From: Chara braunii
Lineage: Eukaryota; Streptophyta; Charophyceae; Charales; Characeae
Reading direction: 5' to 3'
Length of the DNA: 64,000 nucleotides
NCBI GenBank assembly: GCA_003427395.1
Contig: BFEA01000053.1
Location: 2,313,130 to 2,377,129 of the forward strand
Shown here piece by piece: positions 29,716-40,295 of the stretch. Each line of letters begins with the position of its first letter. Within the stretch, counting starts at the first letter, position 1. The position numbers were made by a program, and so were the translations under genes. The notes under the pieces are model-generated. The model was not told where the DNA came from and searched no databases. It saw only the letters and a program-made list of their open reading frames with translations.

Positions 29716-30464
29716 CTCACCAATGCCGCCTCAGGGGGTACCCGGAGATGGAGAAGGTAAGACCAGAGGGGGCAAGAACATAGGTGGGGAGGGGTGGGTG
29801 GGATGCATCGCCTAGATAAGGAGCCACTAATCAGAAAAAGAAAAGTTTGCAAAAAAAAAATTTGAGAAAAATAAAAATCTTGAGTTTTGCAAGTTCAGTA
29901 GGTCTCCCAACCTCCCTTGAAGTGGGAAATTATCACTGAGAGAAAAAAATTTCGAACTTTCAGATTGCCAATGATCATTAGCAAGTAGTGAAAATCATAG
30001 AACTGCGAATAAGAAAATTTCCGAAAAGAAACAACCAGTATTCGGACTTACTGAGATGAGAGTATTCGCAGTTTGAAAAATGGTACTGCAAGAGGGATTT
30101 CCCGTACCGCTTTGAAGAAAACGGGTTTTGGAAAAAAATATTTCGAACTTCCAAATAACGGGAAATTGCAAATGGAAATCGAAATTTTCAAAAAAAAATA
30201 TTCCGGATTTTCTAACAACGAAATTTTGGATTTTCAGAAGAAAAATGAAAACGGAAATTTCAGTTGTTGCGCTATTGCGATTTTCCACAACAGAAATAGC
30301 AGGAAGACAAAATCCAAAAAAAGAAAAAATTTTGATTTTCGGCAGTGAGGTCAAAATCGTGATTTTGGGGGCTAACTAGTGTGCTCTAATCAATCAATCA
30401 AGACTAATCAGCTACCTAGTCCCTGCACACGTGTTAGATCAGGTTGCCCTGATTCCCGTGTGGT
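29716..30464 (-). other. 5' leader of the family A element
   Basis: AT-rich, with A-runs and strings such as ggaaatttcagttgttgcgc. About 350 bp of it recurs at 14860-15206. No ORF of interest; it probably holds packaging and dimerisation signals, which I cannot identify. Confidence 0.6.
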
Positions 30465-30476
30465 GTTCCGATACCA
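30465..30476 (-). other. Primer-binding site, initiator tRNA-Met type
   Basis: TGGTATCGGAAC on the minus strand, two bases inside the 5' LTR. Initiator tRNA-Met primers pair with TGGTATCAGAGC; ten of twelve bases agree. Confidence 0.85.
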
Positions 30477-30478
30477 AC

Positions 30479-31731
30479 TATTACATGCCCAGTTGGGCGA
30501 TGTACATATAAAACCCAAGGATCCGCAATGTGATGAAAAGGACTGAATGGACAATGCAGTGTAAGTAGAATCTCAACAAGCAATGTACATTCTGATACAT
30601 ACAAACATGGTGCTTTATAGCGCAGGGAAGACTTAGATGCAAGTCCTGATCTGACCGAAACTGACCTCTATCACGTAGTGTAAGATAGCGTAGCAGAATG
30701 CTAGAATACCAATGAATAGCCCAATCAATGTTGCAACGCAGACCCAACATACATCATTGTCATCACAAAGTGTGAAGGAAACCTGGCGCTATACACAGGA
30801 GGAAGGCGCCAGGTCCAGATCATGCACATACGAAGAGGAGGGAAACACACGAAGAAGAGGAGGGGGGAGATGGGAAAGTTGTCAACACCAAGTCTTCGCT
30901 ACAAGTCCCAAATAATCCCTCGTCAAAATGTCTGAAGTCCAATGTCGAGTCTAGATCCAAATGTCACCAAGCTGTCTCTCTCTCTCTCTCATTGTCTGCT
31001 GATGCAGTGAAGTCAGGTAGCGAGGGGGTGAGATGGAGATGGTTGACGGAGAAGAGGAAGAAGAAGAACTCTCTCTCTCTCATATGGCAGGTACTAACCT
31101 GTGAAGGTGGCGCTGTGCTGCAGGTACCTCGAAGGTGAAGCTGGAGTGATGGTGCTGCAGGTAAGCTCCTTTGGCCTCCGCCCAATCTCTCTCTCCATAG
31201 TACTACTCTAACTGCTATGGCGCCCAGCGCTGAAGACTACAGCTAACGCTACTAGCGCCCATCGCTGAAGACTACTGCCATCGCTACTACTACTCTTGCA
31301 GCGCCCCTTGAGAGTGTTGCTGCCAAATCCTGAAGACTACCTCCTGCCTCGTGAACTGCACGTGAAGTGACTAGGAAGTACCTAGGAACTACCTGCCTGC
31401 CTGCAGGGCGGGCCAGTCCTATATAGTGCTGGCCCGTCCAGGAGGCTGCCCTTGCCAATGCCGAAACGTGCCAGACCCTGGCGTTGAAGCTCAACCAGGG
31501 GTTGTCTTGAAAACAGGCCCGAAATGGCCTGTGCTAAAACCCTGGTTTGTTGCGTGAGTTTTAGGGCAGGTCGAACTCATGAGGGCCTGAAAATGGCCCT
31601 CAGTTTCAGGCTGAAAACACTCAGGGCCAGAAAGGCCTTGATTTAGGCTGAAACGACTTAGGGTCTGTAGGCCCTTGTTTTCAAGCTTTTTGCCAGGCCC
31701 ATGCAGCCTGTTGCAGGCGCAGCATGGTACA
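30479..31731 (-). repeat. 5' LTR of the family A element
   Basis: 1253 bp, TATTACATGCCC to GCAGCATGGTACA on the plus strand; the terminal TG has become TA. Contains ACTAACCTG (31093-31101), CAGGTAAGC (31158-31166) and the TATA hairpin (31410-31435). Confidence 0.92.
31410..31435 (-). promoter_or_regulatory. TATA box in hairpin loop, 5' LTR of family A
   Basis: Identical to the 3' LTR copy: GGGCCAG-tcctatatagtg-CTGGCCC. In this position it would drive the element. Confidence 0.7.
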
Positions 31732-32255
31732 CGAGCACACAGAAAACGGATCTCAATCAGGTGGCGGCTATGACTTCTTTTTCTTCTCTCTCTTTTCTTT
31801 CTTCGTCTTTTGCTTCTCTCTCTCTGAGTTGGCTCGTTCTTCCTCATCTCTAACCTATATCCTCACCCTGGATACACCCACTCAGGTAAGCTTACACCTT
31901 GGCTTGGCCTGCTTCAGACCGGCACTGGTCGGCCACGACCTGTCTGCTGCAAACATTTTGTTGGTCCGGTAGGTTTCGAACTTTCCTGAGACATGCTGCA
32001 AAATTGGACTTGGGACTGTCGGACCCGAGTGGACTCTTCCGGACTTTTGTTGTTGGTACCGGACGGACTCCTACCCACCTACGATGCTTTGGTATTGACA
32101 CCTACCGACCTACAACGTTTCGGAACCCTAGACCCTACAACGTTTCGGAACCCTAGACCCTACAACCTACCCTAGTGGACTGTCTCGGGACTGGGGAGTT
32201 GTGGGGACCTTGGGACTGGGACTGTGTGTCTTCTGCGTGAATCCTTTTACTCCCG
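31732..32255. repeat. Repeat H, continuation after the family A element
   Basis: cggatctcaatcaggtggcg and the TC-rich run that follows match 40465-40560; tgtcttctgcgtgaatcctt (about 32225) matches 40585-40605. Between them lies sequence absent from the 40-kb copy, with CAGGTAAGC at 31883. A tandem cctacaacgtttcggaaccctaga-type duplication is at 32110-32165. Confidence 0.7.
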
Positions 32256-33109
32256 CCGCCCTAATTTCGAGGTCCTCTGAGAAAAACCCTATTTTTATCT
32301 ATCATAGATGTCCATTCCTCTTCGAGCCCTCTCATAAGGAGACAATGTGAGGGGCTGTCTGTACTAATTCCGCCTTAGGGACCAGTTGTTTTCTTTGGGC
32401 TCCTGATTGCCAAACTTGACCTTGTATTGCCTCTGCGGCCTCCCTCGGCGACTTGTTTGGAAAGTATATTCAGCCACTATTCGGTCTACGTCATAACCTC
32501 CATCCATACCAAGTGGAATCATGGAACATCGACAGGGAAACTGATCGTTCGTGATACAAGGATGCGACTTAGATGCGTGGAATACTAGATGGAGGTGGGG
32601 TGGAATCGCGATAGATGAAACTTCAAGCTCCGCCCTCAGTTCGTGTGTTTTGCTTAAAACCTACCCTAATTTGTTGTACTGAAATCGATCGACAAAAGGT
32701 CACACAATTTGCTGCCAGAATCATTTTGCACCTTCTAACATAGCCATCTTTTTTTGGTTTGTATCAAAATAAAGACCATTTATCGTTGATTACCCAAATC
32801 GTCGGTTTTGTCAAAATCAATGCGGCAGAGGCTCGCCAGCACTTCCTTCGTTCATGCCTCTGCCAATCCTCATAAGCGATGATGGTACATCAATACATCT
32901 TTCTATGCTGATACCCATCTTTCTGATGTTTCTTCTTTGACTATCGCGTCTCGAAGCTTCAAAAGCTTTTCAAGCCAGGTACCGTCAATAGTTGTTTGAT
33001 CGGGGCCCGGAGTCACCTTTTGTGATAATTTATATTCGATTATCCAGCATGGGAGCCTCTATGGAAAAGGGTCATACGACCTGTGGAATTTCGTCCAGCA
33101 GACGCCTTT

Positions 33110-33275
33110 TTGAAAGAAGCAAAGGCTCCCACGCGGCGACACAACTTTGTTTTGGAAAATATGGTGTTAAAAGTTGTGAAGCAGGTCGCATATCATATCA
33201 AGGAATTGAAGCGACGCGTCGTGCCATAACCAGGAAATTTAGGAGATGGTAAAATATGGGTGAGAGTTTTTTCAG
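33110..33275 (+). pseudogene. Mitochondrial ribosomal protein L16 (rpl16), fragment
   Basis: The frame reads TQLCFGKYGVKSCEAGRISY, then EATRRAITRKFRR, the conserved N-terminal third of mitochondrial L16, which lies at the peptidyl-transferase side of the large subunit. One base is missing before tggtaaaata, after which the next frame continues with GKIWVRVFSD. The gene is cut at about 33275, where tRNA-Leu sequence begins. The N-terminal FRKxxxGR segment is not seen. Confidence 0.82.
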
Positions 33276-33337
33276 ATACCACACTTAGGATATGGCAGCG
33301 CTTCACGCCTTGTAGGTTCGAGTCCCGCTAGCCGTAC
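33276..33337 (+). pseudogene. tRNA-Leu(UAG), 3' part
   Basis: accacacttaggatatggca to tagccgtaca repeats the anticodon, variable and T-arms of the tRNA at 33951-34035. The acceptor 5' strand and D-arm are missing because rpl16 is joined at the anticodon stem. The anticodon stem has a mismatch (ccaca/tatgg). Confidence 0.75.
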
Positions 33338-33950
33338 ACTAGAAACGAAGAGCGATATGTATGGTTGAGGCCTTATTTTCACTTTTTCGGCACTATATGT
33401 ATCTTTATTTATATCTTTAGTATTGATTCTTAAGCGTATTTTACGCTTCATGCCTTTTGCCCCATAGGCGCGTGAACACTTATAAAAAAACTGGCTCATA
33501 ACGGTGGAACCGTTAGTTCTTATTTATACAAACAAAGAACCATGGCAATACCGTGGGAAGTCGGTGGATTGTATGTAGAAAAGAAAGCAATTCAATGAAC
33601 GCGAGCGCCTTCATAGACCCTGTAACGACTAACTCGAAAGAGGAGCGCATGATTGATTTCATGCTAAAATGCGCTTGTATATGAAAAATGTGAGTGAGTT
33701 GAGTGAGAGGCCGAAATAAATAAAAGAAAACGCAAGAGCGCCCATACGATCACGTATACAAACGATTTATTTTTAGAATTGAACTAATTTCGCTAGAATA
33801 CAAAATACATACGTATATGACCTTTCCCGGAGAAGGAGGATTGAGTTTGTGAGTGAAGTGAGACGTGTGACATTGTATTTAAGTCTATATACAATACAAA
33901 TAAAGTGAAAATAAGGCCTCAACCATACATATCGCTCTTCGTTTCTAGTG
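33338..33950. repeat. Inverted repeat around a mitochondrial spacer
   Basis: The arm actagaaacgaagagcgata...ttattttcacttt (33338-33385) recurs inverted at 33903-33950; with the tRNA parts each arm is about 110 bp. The 520-bp spacer holds AT-rich sequence and a possible palindromic tail. No gene seen in the spacer. Confidence 0.8.
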
Positions 33951-34035
33951 TACGGCTACCGGGACTCGAACCCACAAGGCGTGAAGTGCCACCACATCCT
34001 AAGTGTGGTGCGTAAACCAATTTTGCCATAGCCAT
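33951..34035 (-). tRNA. tRNA-Leu(UAG), mitochondrial type
   Basis: Minus-strand acceptor ATGGCTA pairs with TAGCCGT (one G-U), anticodon stem CCACA/TGTGG encloses CTTAGGA with anticodon UAG, there is a long variable arm typical for Leu, and the T-loop is TTCGAGT. One T-stem pair is mismatched. Structure is otherwise complete; it lies in a nuclear mitochondrial insert, so function is doubtful. Confidence 0.8.
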
Positions 34036-34052
34036 TTCTTTCAAAACCGGTT

Positions 34053-34198
34053 CACTGGAGTAAGATAGAGGAAAGTGGAGTTTCTAGTGTAGAGATAAAA
34101 TTCATAGATATTAGAAGGAACACCAAAAGCGAAGGCAACTTTTTGGGTCTCTACTGACGTTGAGGTGCGAAAGCATGGGGAGCAAACAGGATTAGATA
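34053..34198 (+). rRNA. Mitochondrial small-subunit rRNA fragment
   Basis: gtagagataaaattcataga, aacaccaaaagcgaaggca, tactgacgttgaggtgcgaa and ggggagcaaacaggattaga follow the universally conserved 660-800 region of SSU rRNA (E. coli numbering), ending inside GGATTAGATACCC. The variable positions resemble plant mitochondrial 18S rather than plastid or cytosolic rRNA. Only 146 bases are present, starting 17 bases after the tRNA. Confidence 0.88.
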
Positions 34199-35290
34199 GA
34201 TTCGACCGGTCTCTAACAAAACACGGATCTCATCAGTAATTGGGAAGGGGTCGATGCATCTGCACAACACAAATTTCATTCTACGAACCATTTGACTCTC
34301 CTTTGACATCTAAGACTTGCCATATCGGTTATACGCAGGTAGCAATTTATGAGAGATCGCTTCTTTTGGAATGAACTCCATTGATTTTACCCATACCAAA
34401 TCTCCTACCGCAAACTGCGACGGACATCGATGTTTGTTTGCTTGCTCCATCTGATGTTGGGCTTTAAGGATGTTCTTCTTGACCTGTTCTAAGTCCTTTT
34501 CGTACTGGATAGCGAAATCCTTGGTCCAGGTTTAAACAGTCAATCGGACGCCGGGCGGCAACCTATGAATCTGATCCGGGTGTAAACAGTCGATTGGACG
34601 CCAGGGTTGCCAACCTCTGTGCAGCTCATTGGGGGACCGAGTTGTTATACACGTACTGCACTTTGGGAATATTTTCATCCCAATCGATCTGGTCGGGCCT
34701 AATGTACATGCGCAACACTTCCTGGAGCAGTTTGTTCATATGCGTGGTCTGGCCATTGGTCTCAAGGTATCTACCGAAAGACATGGTTAGCTTTGACCCA
34801 TATACTTTCATCAAATGTTGCCAGTGCTCGCCCGTGAATCTGCTATCTCTATCATTGGCGATTGTTAATGGGTGTTTGTAACCCAATGATTGAAGAATTC
34901 TCAAATCACTAAATTTGACATTGCCTTAGCGGGCAGCCGAATAGAAACGGTAAATTTACTAAATCTATTTACAACTACCATCACTTGACTCTTCCCGTTT
35001 CTGCTTCACAAGAACCAGACGGGACAGGTAGCGGCCTCAATCGGCCAAGTGGGGCTTGTGTGAAGCTTTTGTTCCGCTGACACACTTGACAACCCTAGAT
35101 ATAGGCAACAAATGTGTAGGACCTTAGGAGACTAGCAGAAGTCTTTCTCCTACCAAAATTGCCGTCAGTGTCGTGGCATTCCCCCAAAATTAGACTCTTG
35201 GGACTTCGTGTTGTGCAGTCTCCACTTTCTTAAGTGGTGCGTTGTAAACGAGATCATTAGCATTAACTTCAATCTGCTGCTGCAAGTCAG
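34199..35290 (-). pseudogene. Integrase, family D Ty3/gypsy (decayed)
   Basis: IANDRDSRFTGEHWQHLMKV and SFGRYLETNGQTTHMNKLLQ show the core; NDRD keeps the second catalytic Asp, while T-HPQTDGQTE has become R-LETNGQTT, so the catalytic Glu is gone. PDQIDWDENIPKVQYVYNNS follows. Upstream CQRNKSFTQAPLA marks the N-terminal domain; downstream only scattered pieces remain before the mitochondrial junction at 34198. Stops are frequent. Confidence 0.8.
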
Positions 35291-35780
35291 TGCTTGCATC
35301 GAGGTAAGTCACAACGGCACCGAAAAAATCCACATGTTGTCTTTGCCCTTGACTGGTTTGAACTCGTAATCAAACTGATCTATCTCCCCAGCCCACCTAG
35401 TCAGCTTAAGCGTCATCCGGGCCTGGGTTTTCAACCAGTGGAGGGTCTCATGGTTAGAGTAGACTTTAAAATGCCCTCTCAGGAGGTAGTGTCACAAGTG
35501 GTTTAGCGCTTCTCTCAAGGCGGACAGCTCGCGTTCGCATGATGATGCAACGACCTTCTCACTAGGCAACCTACAAGACATGAACTCTACGGGCCGGTAC
35601 CCTTCTCCATCGTTCTGCTGGAGTACGGCGCCAATTCCATATTGGCTTGCGTTTGTCGTGACAATAAACAGAAGTGATGGGTTTGCAACTTTCAAGACTG
35701 GGTACTCGATCAATGAATTCTTCAACTTCTTGAAGGTTGAGGAGTCGTTTTTGTTCCAATTTCAAAATTGTCACCTTCCT
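35290..35780 (-). pseudogene. RNase H domain, family D Ty3/gypsy (minus copy)
   Basis: VTTNASQYGIGAVLQQNDGE replaces the catalytic Asp with Asn (T-D-A-S is normal). PVEFMSCRLPSEK, CERELSALREALNHL, and after a stop HYLLRGHFKVYSNHETLHWL and QARMTLKLTRWAGEIDQFDY follow. The last Asp position (SDHET) is also Asn. Inactive. Confidence 0.85.
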
Positions 35781-36470
35781 CAGAAGTTTGTGCAGTGGTG
35801 CAAGGATTATTGTGAAGTTTCGTATGAACTTTCAGTAGTAATTGGCTAGTGCTTAGAATGACCACAATCTTTGATTGCTGCTATTTTCCCATCTTCCGGT
35901 CAGACTCCATCTCCATCTAACACATGGCCTAAATACAACACTTGATGCTTTGCCCATTCACATTTCTTGGGGTTCATCTTGAACATCGCAGTGCGCAGTG
36001 TCTAAAATCAGACGCAGAATATTGTCTAGATAAACGACTAAACGTGTCTTGCCATTCACGAAGAGATCGTTCACGCATCTTTGGAAGGTAGCATGGCCAT
36101 TTGTTAGACCAAACGGCATGACCACAAACTCGTAGTGGCCATAGCGAGTGCTAAAGCCCGCTTGGTGCTGGTTTTCGGGTTGTACCGTATCTGATGGAAG
36201 CCCAATTTCAATCTCGGAAAGATACTTGCATCGCTGCACCCTGTCCAACATATCATCTATTCTAGGCAAAGGTTCAGTGTTTTTCATCGTACTCGCGTTC
36301 AAACAAACCCCTGTGGTTTATGCACATGCCCTCCTTTTTAGGCACGAATAGGACTGGTGCGCCATTCGGGGAGGAGTTGGGCTTAATCCACCCCTTCTCT
36401 ATCAATTCATCAAGCTGCCTGCGCAACTGATCGAGTTCTTTGCGAGACATTCAATAAATGGGCCCCTTGG
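35780..36470 (-). pseudogene. Reverse transcriptase, family D Ty3/gypsy (minus copy)
   Basis: EPLPRIDDMLDRVQRCKYLS, RYGHYEFVVMPFGLTNGHAT and RLVVYLDNILRL are seen. The catalytic box is YLDN instead of [24 protein letters not shown] lies upstream in another frame. Several stops. The plus-strand copy at 62.7 kb keeps YLDD. Confidence 0.85.
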
Positions 36471-36840
36471 GAGTTTTGCTATCGGGCTCTATCTCGATCC
36501 GGTGCTTGATTGCCCTTTCCACTACTGCTGTTGGGGTCCCTCCCACATCAGTGAAGCTTTCACCAATTTTCAATTGCGGGTGGCGTTGGCTCCTCCTCCC
36601 CCGCGCAACCTCTCCCCAATCCGTCCCGAGAATCAGGTCAAAAGGTAGGCTATCCTCCACTAAGAGGGTGAGGGAATGCAAAGCTTTCTCTACCTTGTTC
36701 CCTCCCTCCAGTCGGAAGTATGCCCTTACCCCTTCGACGTATTCCTCTATTCTCATTTCACGATTGTCTACCAGACTGCTCACGACTGGCTCATCCAATT
36801 TCAGAACCTTCATGCTGAGGTGCATCTTTTGCAGTCCCCT
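36451..36840 (-). pseudogene. Protease to RT linker, family D Ty3/gypsy
   Basis: The frame reads MHLSMKVLKLDEPVVSSLVD then VEGVRAYFRLEGGNKVEKAL and LPFDLILGTDWGEVARGRRS. The FDLILG-DW string is the flap/C-terminal part of gypsy proteases. The DSG/DTG catalytic string should lie near 36860 (STFSYI context) but is damaged. VKHRIEIEP-type residues lead into RT. Confidence 0.7.
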
Positions 36841-38689
36841 TCGGTAATGTAGCTAAACGTAGATCCACTATCAACTAACACGCCTACTCACTCTCTACTG
36901 ATTTCTACATCTTCTAAGATTAGTTGGTCTTTACTCTTCTTCTTCATTTCGATCCAAACTTAGCGACGAGTTATCAGCTCATCACCGATGCTCGTGAGGG
37001 AGTCACCCAGAGAGACCCTAGCACAAGCGGTCTTCGGACAACTGATTGGGTGGGGGCCCACGCCAATCTCTGCCAAAAGGGCCTTCAGACAGGAGGGAAC
37101 TTGTTCAATGCGCGCTTCTATCTGTTTGTCTATGTCTGAAGGCCCATCAGGAGCAACTACGACTCCTATTGGCTGCTCCTAATTCGGGTAGCGGTAGTCA
37201 GGGCAAAAACCAACAATTATGTTGGGATCACCACATTTTAGCCATTGGTCGATGTTAAGACTTCGCTGCCACACCAATTTCTCGATACCCATCTCCTTCC
37301 AAGGCTCACCATCAGCGATCCCTGGATGTGGTGGCCAACCTGTGGAGGAGGAACTACATCGAACTTGCGGGGAACCATAACCCCTACCTTCGGCGTAATA
37401 GCTACCTTCGCTACTACCTTACTCCCCTCGGCCTCCTCTTCCTCCTTGTCGCTCTCCCGTGAGCTGCAGCAGTTGAATGGTCCCGTCCCTGGGCTACTTG
37501 GTTGCTGTTGGGCTCTTTAGTTTGTAATCTAGGTTTTCGTAGGGTAGTGCTTCGACTCCCCCTCCCTCAAAAGCGACTAGAAGATTGTCCTTCCCTTGTA
37601 TACTACTTGCTATAGTTTTTTATCTTCCATCGGCCTCCTTTCTGCAGGTCCTTCTAGTAATGACAGTAATTCACCTCCATCAGGAACTTACTAAACTTCT
37701 CGTAAGTCATATCGTCCTATTTCGGACGGGGGTACAAAGTGGTTCTCAGGGGATCGAAGTTATTCAAAACTTGAGTGGGGGTTAGACCGTGATCAGGAGA
37801 TTGGAATAACTCATCCATAGTGGTTTTCAACGTAGCAACACTCTTCCATTTTCGATCGACTATATTGAGAATCAAGTGCTTCGTGCATCTGGCCAGGTTC
37901 TTGTCCTTGAACCTCTCCTTCAGGGCCTTGAAGAAATCGTCTATGTGAGTACGCTTAGATACTTTTCACCAACAAACAACCTGCTTCCTTCATCAGGGAG
38001 ATGGTGAAGTTGGCGGCATCGCCACCAAGGCACGAGATTGTCATCAAGACACTGTCCCAATATGGAGTCAAATGTGCGTACAGATACGTGCCCATATGCG
38101 TCGCCCAAATATTAAATTTCTCCTCTCTGTTCCCATTGTATGTCCAGGGAAGCTTCACTTTCATCTTTTTTCTCCTTTCTCCCCCTTCCGACTGATAGGG
38201 ATCTACCTTTCTGTCCCCCTCCTTCAGGCTCCGTCACCATCATCTCCACCATATCCACCTCCCACCACCACTTCCTAAATTCATCGTGGCGATGGTGTCT
38301 ACTAACCTCGAGGTGAATATTCCTTCCAGTTTCTCTGCATATCCCTCAACGCGCTGATCTATTCGGTGGGCAATGGCACTTAAGTAGTTATTCCCTGTGC
38401 CTTTGAACTCATGATTGTGTTGTTCGGATCAGGCAACACATTTGTTTATAGAGGCAAGTTCCTGGTTAGTATGTAGCAGGGCATTGACCACAAGTGTGTG
38501 GTTTTCCTTCCGCTCAGCCTCACGTCCCTTTTGTTCCCTAAGTTGGCGTTTCAATCTCCTCGTCTCATCCAACTTCGCCCTTTTCTTTATCAGGAGCCGT
38601 TGATGCAGTTCATGTTCTCTCTCTTGCAACAGCAACTCTCTCTGCATCATCTTCTGCCGCCTTCTTCTCCTTCTCCTTCTCCTTCTCCT

Positions 38690-38850
38690 CCTCCTCCTCC
38701 TCCTCCTCCTTCTTCTCTTTCTACTTCTTCATCTTCTCTCTTCGTTTTCCTTTTCTTCTTCTTCTTCTTCGTCTTCCTCTTCTCCTTCTTCTTCTTCGTC
38801 TTCCTTTTCTTTCTTCTTCTTCTTCTTCTTCTTCTTCTTCTTCTTCTCAT
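38690..38850. repeat. (TTC/TCC)n low-complexity tract in family D gag
   Basis: Long TTC and TCC runs encode the Glu/Lys/Arg-rich coiled coil of Gag on the minus strand. Confidence 0.85.
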
Positions 38851-38859
38851 TCTCCTTCT

Positions 38860-39308
38860 CCCTCTCCCTCCTTCTCCTTCTTCTCTCTTCTCTTCCTCCT
38901 CCTCCTTCCTCTTCCTCTTCTCCGCCAGCCTCCTATCAATATCGGCCTGCTGTTCGGCGGTATAGGGTTGGGTAGTCCCCCCGGATCGGCTTCAACGTGC
39001 GTGCCAAAAGTTCGGGTGAATCCCAATGGAAAGAGGAAACGAAGGAGGGGACCCCACATAGCGGATAGTCATCCATGCCTTCTCCTTCTCCTTCTCCTTC
39101 TCCTTCTTCTCCTCCTCCTCCTCCTTCTCCTCCCTCTTCCTCTTCTCCGCCAGCCTCCTATCAATTTCGGCTTTCTGTTCGACGGTATAGGGTTGGGTAG
39201 TCCCCTCGGATCGGCTCACAACGTGCATGCCAAAAGTTCGGGTGAATCCCAGTGGAAAGAGGAAACGAAGGAGGGGACCCCACATAGCGGATAGGGCCAA
39301 GAAGCCAA
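38860..39308. repeat. 225-bp tandem duplication at the gag start
   Basis: tccgccagcctcctatcaat begins at 38921 and 39146. Both copies continue through cggtatagggttgggtagtc, ccaaaagttcgggtgaatcc and aaggaggggaccccacatag. It repeats the beginning of Gag. Confidence 0.88.
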
Positions 39309-39339
39309 ACATCGGGTAGTCATCCATGGCGAGGGTCGG

Positions 39340-39920
39340 CACAGGTAAGTTGACTCCGCCTCCTCACCTCAACACTTAATAGTCCTCAAGACTCACTAAT
39401 CCTGACCTAAATCAGGGTCTGATAACTAATTCCCTTCCCACTTCTGTCACTACAACTCTTCTCCTAACATCTGGTGGGCAACCGACAGTTTTAAGGTCAG
39501 CCAGCACAGACCTCAGGAATTATTTAACGACACAAACAGGATGTCGTGCCCGCCGGTATGAAGGATTGATCTCAATACTTAGACTGGTTCCTCGATGATT
39601 GCAGCGGTTTGCGGGTATAACTACCACCAGGGAATGGCCAGCTGGTCAATACCGGTCCTTGGGGGATCTCCGTGGTGTCCTCAACTGGTGGACCTTACGT
39701 CTCACCCCTACTCTGTCCGTGCATTGTACAGCTGGCGAACCCTACTGCCCTCTTCAACTCCTCGCTGCGCCCCATAGAGTCTTCGGTTGCACGCCGGTCG
39801 GTACCGGTCGTTGGGCATAGCCGGGTTGTTTTACTAGCGCCCGCTGCTCATTGCTCGTGCTCCCTACTTGGTCTGGGGTATATCGAGCTGCCGAGTTGCT
39901 ACCTTAGACCTAGACCATGC
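39340..39920 (-). mobile_element. 5' LTR/leader region, family D (minus)
   Basis: On the minus strand ACTTACCTG lies 15-23 bases before the gag ATG. Further upstream GTCGTTAAATAATTCCTGAG, GACCGGTACCGACCGGC and GTAGGGAGCACGAGCAATGA match 59740-59930 upstream of the plus-strand family D gag. LTR ends and PBS were not resolved, and the 3' LTR is missing because the element is cut at 34198. Confidence 0.6.
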
Positions 39921-40295
39921 ATTCATAGACTTGCAGACTCAAAAACAGGAAAGAGACCAAGTGCGATCCGATGACATAAACAGAAAAGCTAATTGCAGCA
40001 GAGCTGACCAGGAAGTACGTAGGAAGGTACCATTTACAACAAAATTCAAATTGCATAGACGATAGGGTCAGGGCAAAGAAGCACTTCACTCCATGAACGA
40101 TCCATCGATGAAGCTCCTTGATTGCAGGGGAGTTCTCCTCTTGCTCCTTGCTGTGCCTCTTCTTATTCGGCCCTCAACTCCTAGTCAAACCCCGATCTAG
40201 ATTTTTTTTATTTTTTATTTTCCATTCCGTTGGCCTTCTTCCTTGCCAGCGTCTCAACTCTGAGCGGATGCAGCGGTAACCAGCTTCGGTACCAC
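39921..40295. other. No gene recognised
   Basis: Mixed sequence with a T-rich run at 40200-40220. Nothing identifiable. Confidence 0.4.

Larger units (their letters stand above)
22754..31731 (-). mobile_element. Family A Ty3/gypsy retrotransposon, complete but decayed (9.0 kb)
   Basis: Minus-strand order: 5' LTR 30479-31731, PBS 30465-30476, leader, gag, protease, reverse transcriptase, RNase H, integrase, chromodomain-like tail, PPT 24047-24059, 3' LTR 22754-24046. Integrase after RNase H defines Ty3/gypsy; the tail suggests a chromovirus. Coding regions contain frameshifts, stops and a 116-bp RT duplication, so this copy cannot move by itself. In a 250-base comparison (about 23022 versus 30737) the LTRs differ by four transitions, implying fairly recent insertion. 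It sits inside repeat H. Confidence 0.92.
32260..34198. other. Nuclear mitochondrial DNA insert 2 (NUMT)
   Basis: Contains an inverted match to insert 1 (32735-32890), a truncated rpl16, a tRNA-Leu 3' part, an inverted repeat, a tRNA-Leu(UAG) and a piece of SSU rRNA, joined in an order unlikely in one genome. It therefore looks like several mitochondrial fragments ligated together. It stops sharply at 34198 where a family D integrase tail begins. 32260-32730 shows no identified gene. Confidence 0.7.
36840..39327 (-). pseudogene. Gag, family D Ty3/gypsy (minus copy)
   Basis: Start at ATG 39327: MDDYPMFGFLALSAMWGPLL then RFLFPLGFTRTFG, a strongly hydrophobic N-terminus, followed by an E/K-rich coiled coil. 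Later LPWTYNGNREEKFNIWATHM and SVLMTISCLGGDAANFTISL form the capsid core (37955-38164). Near 37190-37300 LKCGDPNIIVGFCPDYRYPN is a zinc knuckle that has lost its first Cys and its His. The homologous plus-strand gag begins at 60103. Confidence 0.75.

Noticed and set aside
38498-38965. Plus-strand 155-codon Phe/Leu/Ser-rich membrane protein
   Set aside because: It is the antisense of the Glu/Lys-rich coiled coil of family D Gag and of TTC repeats.
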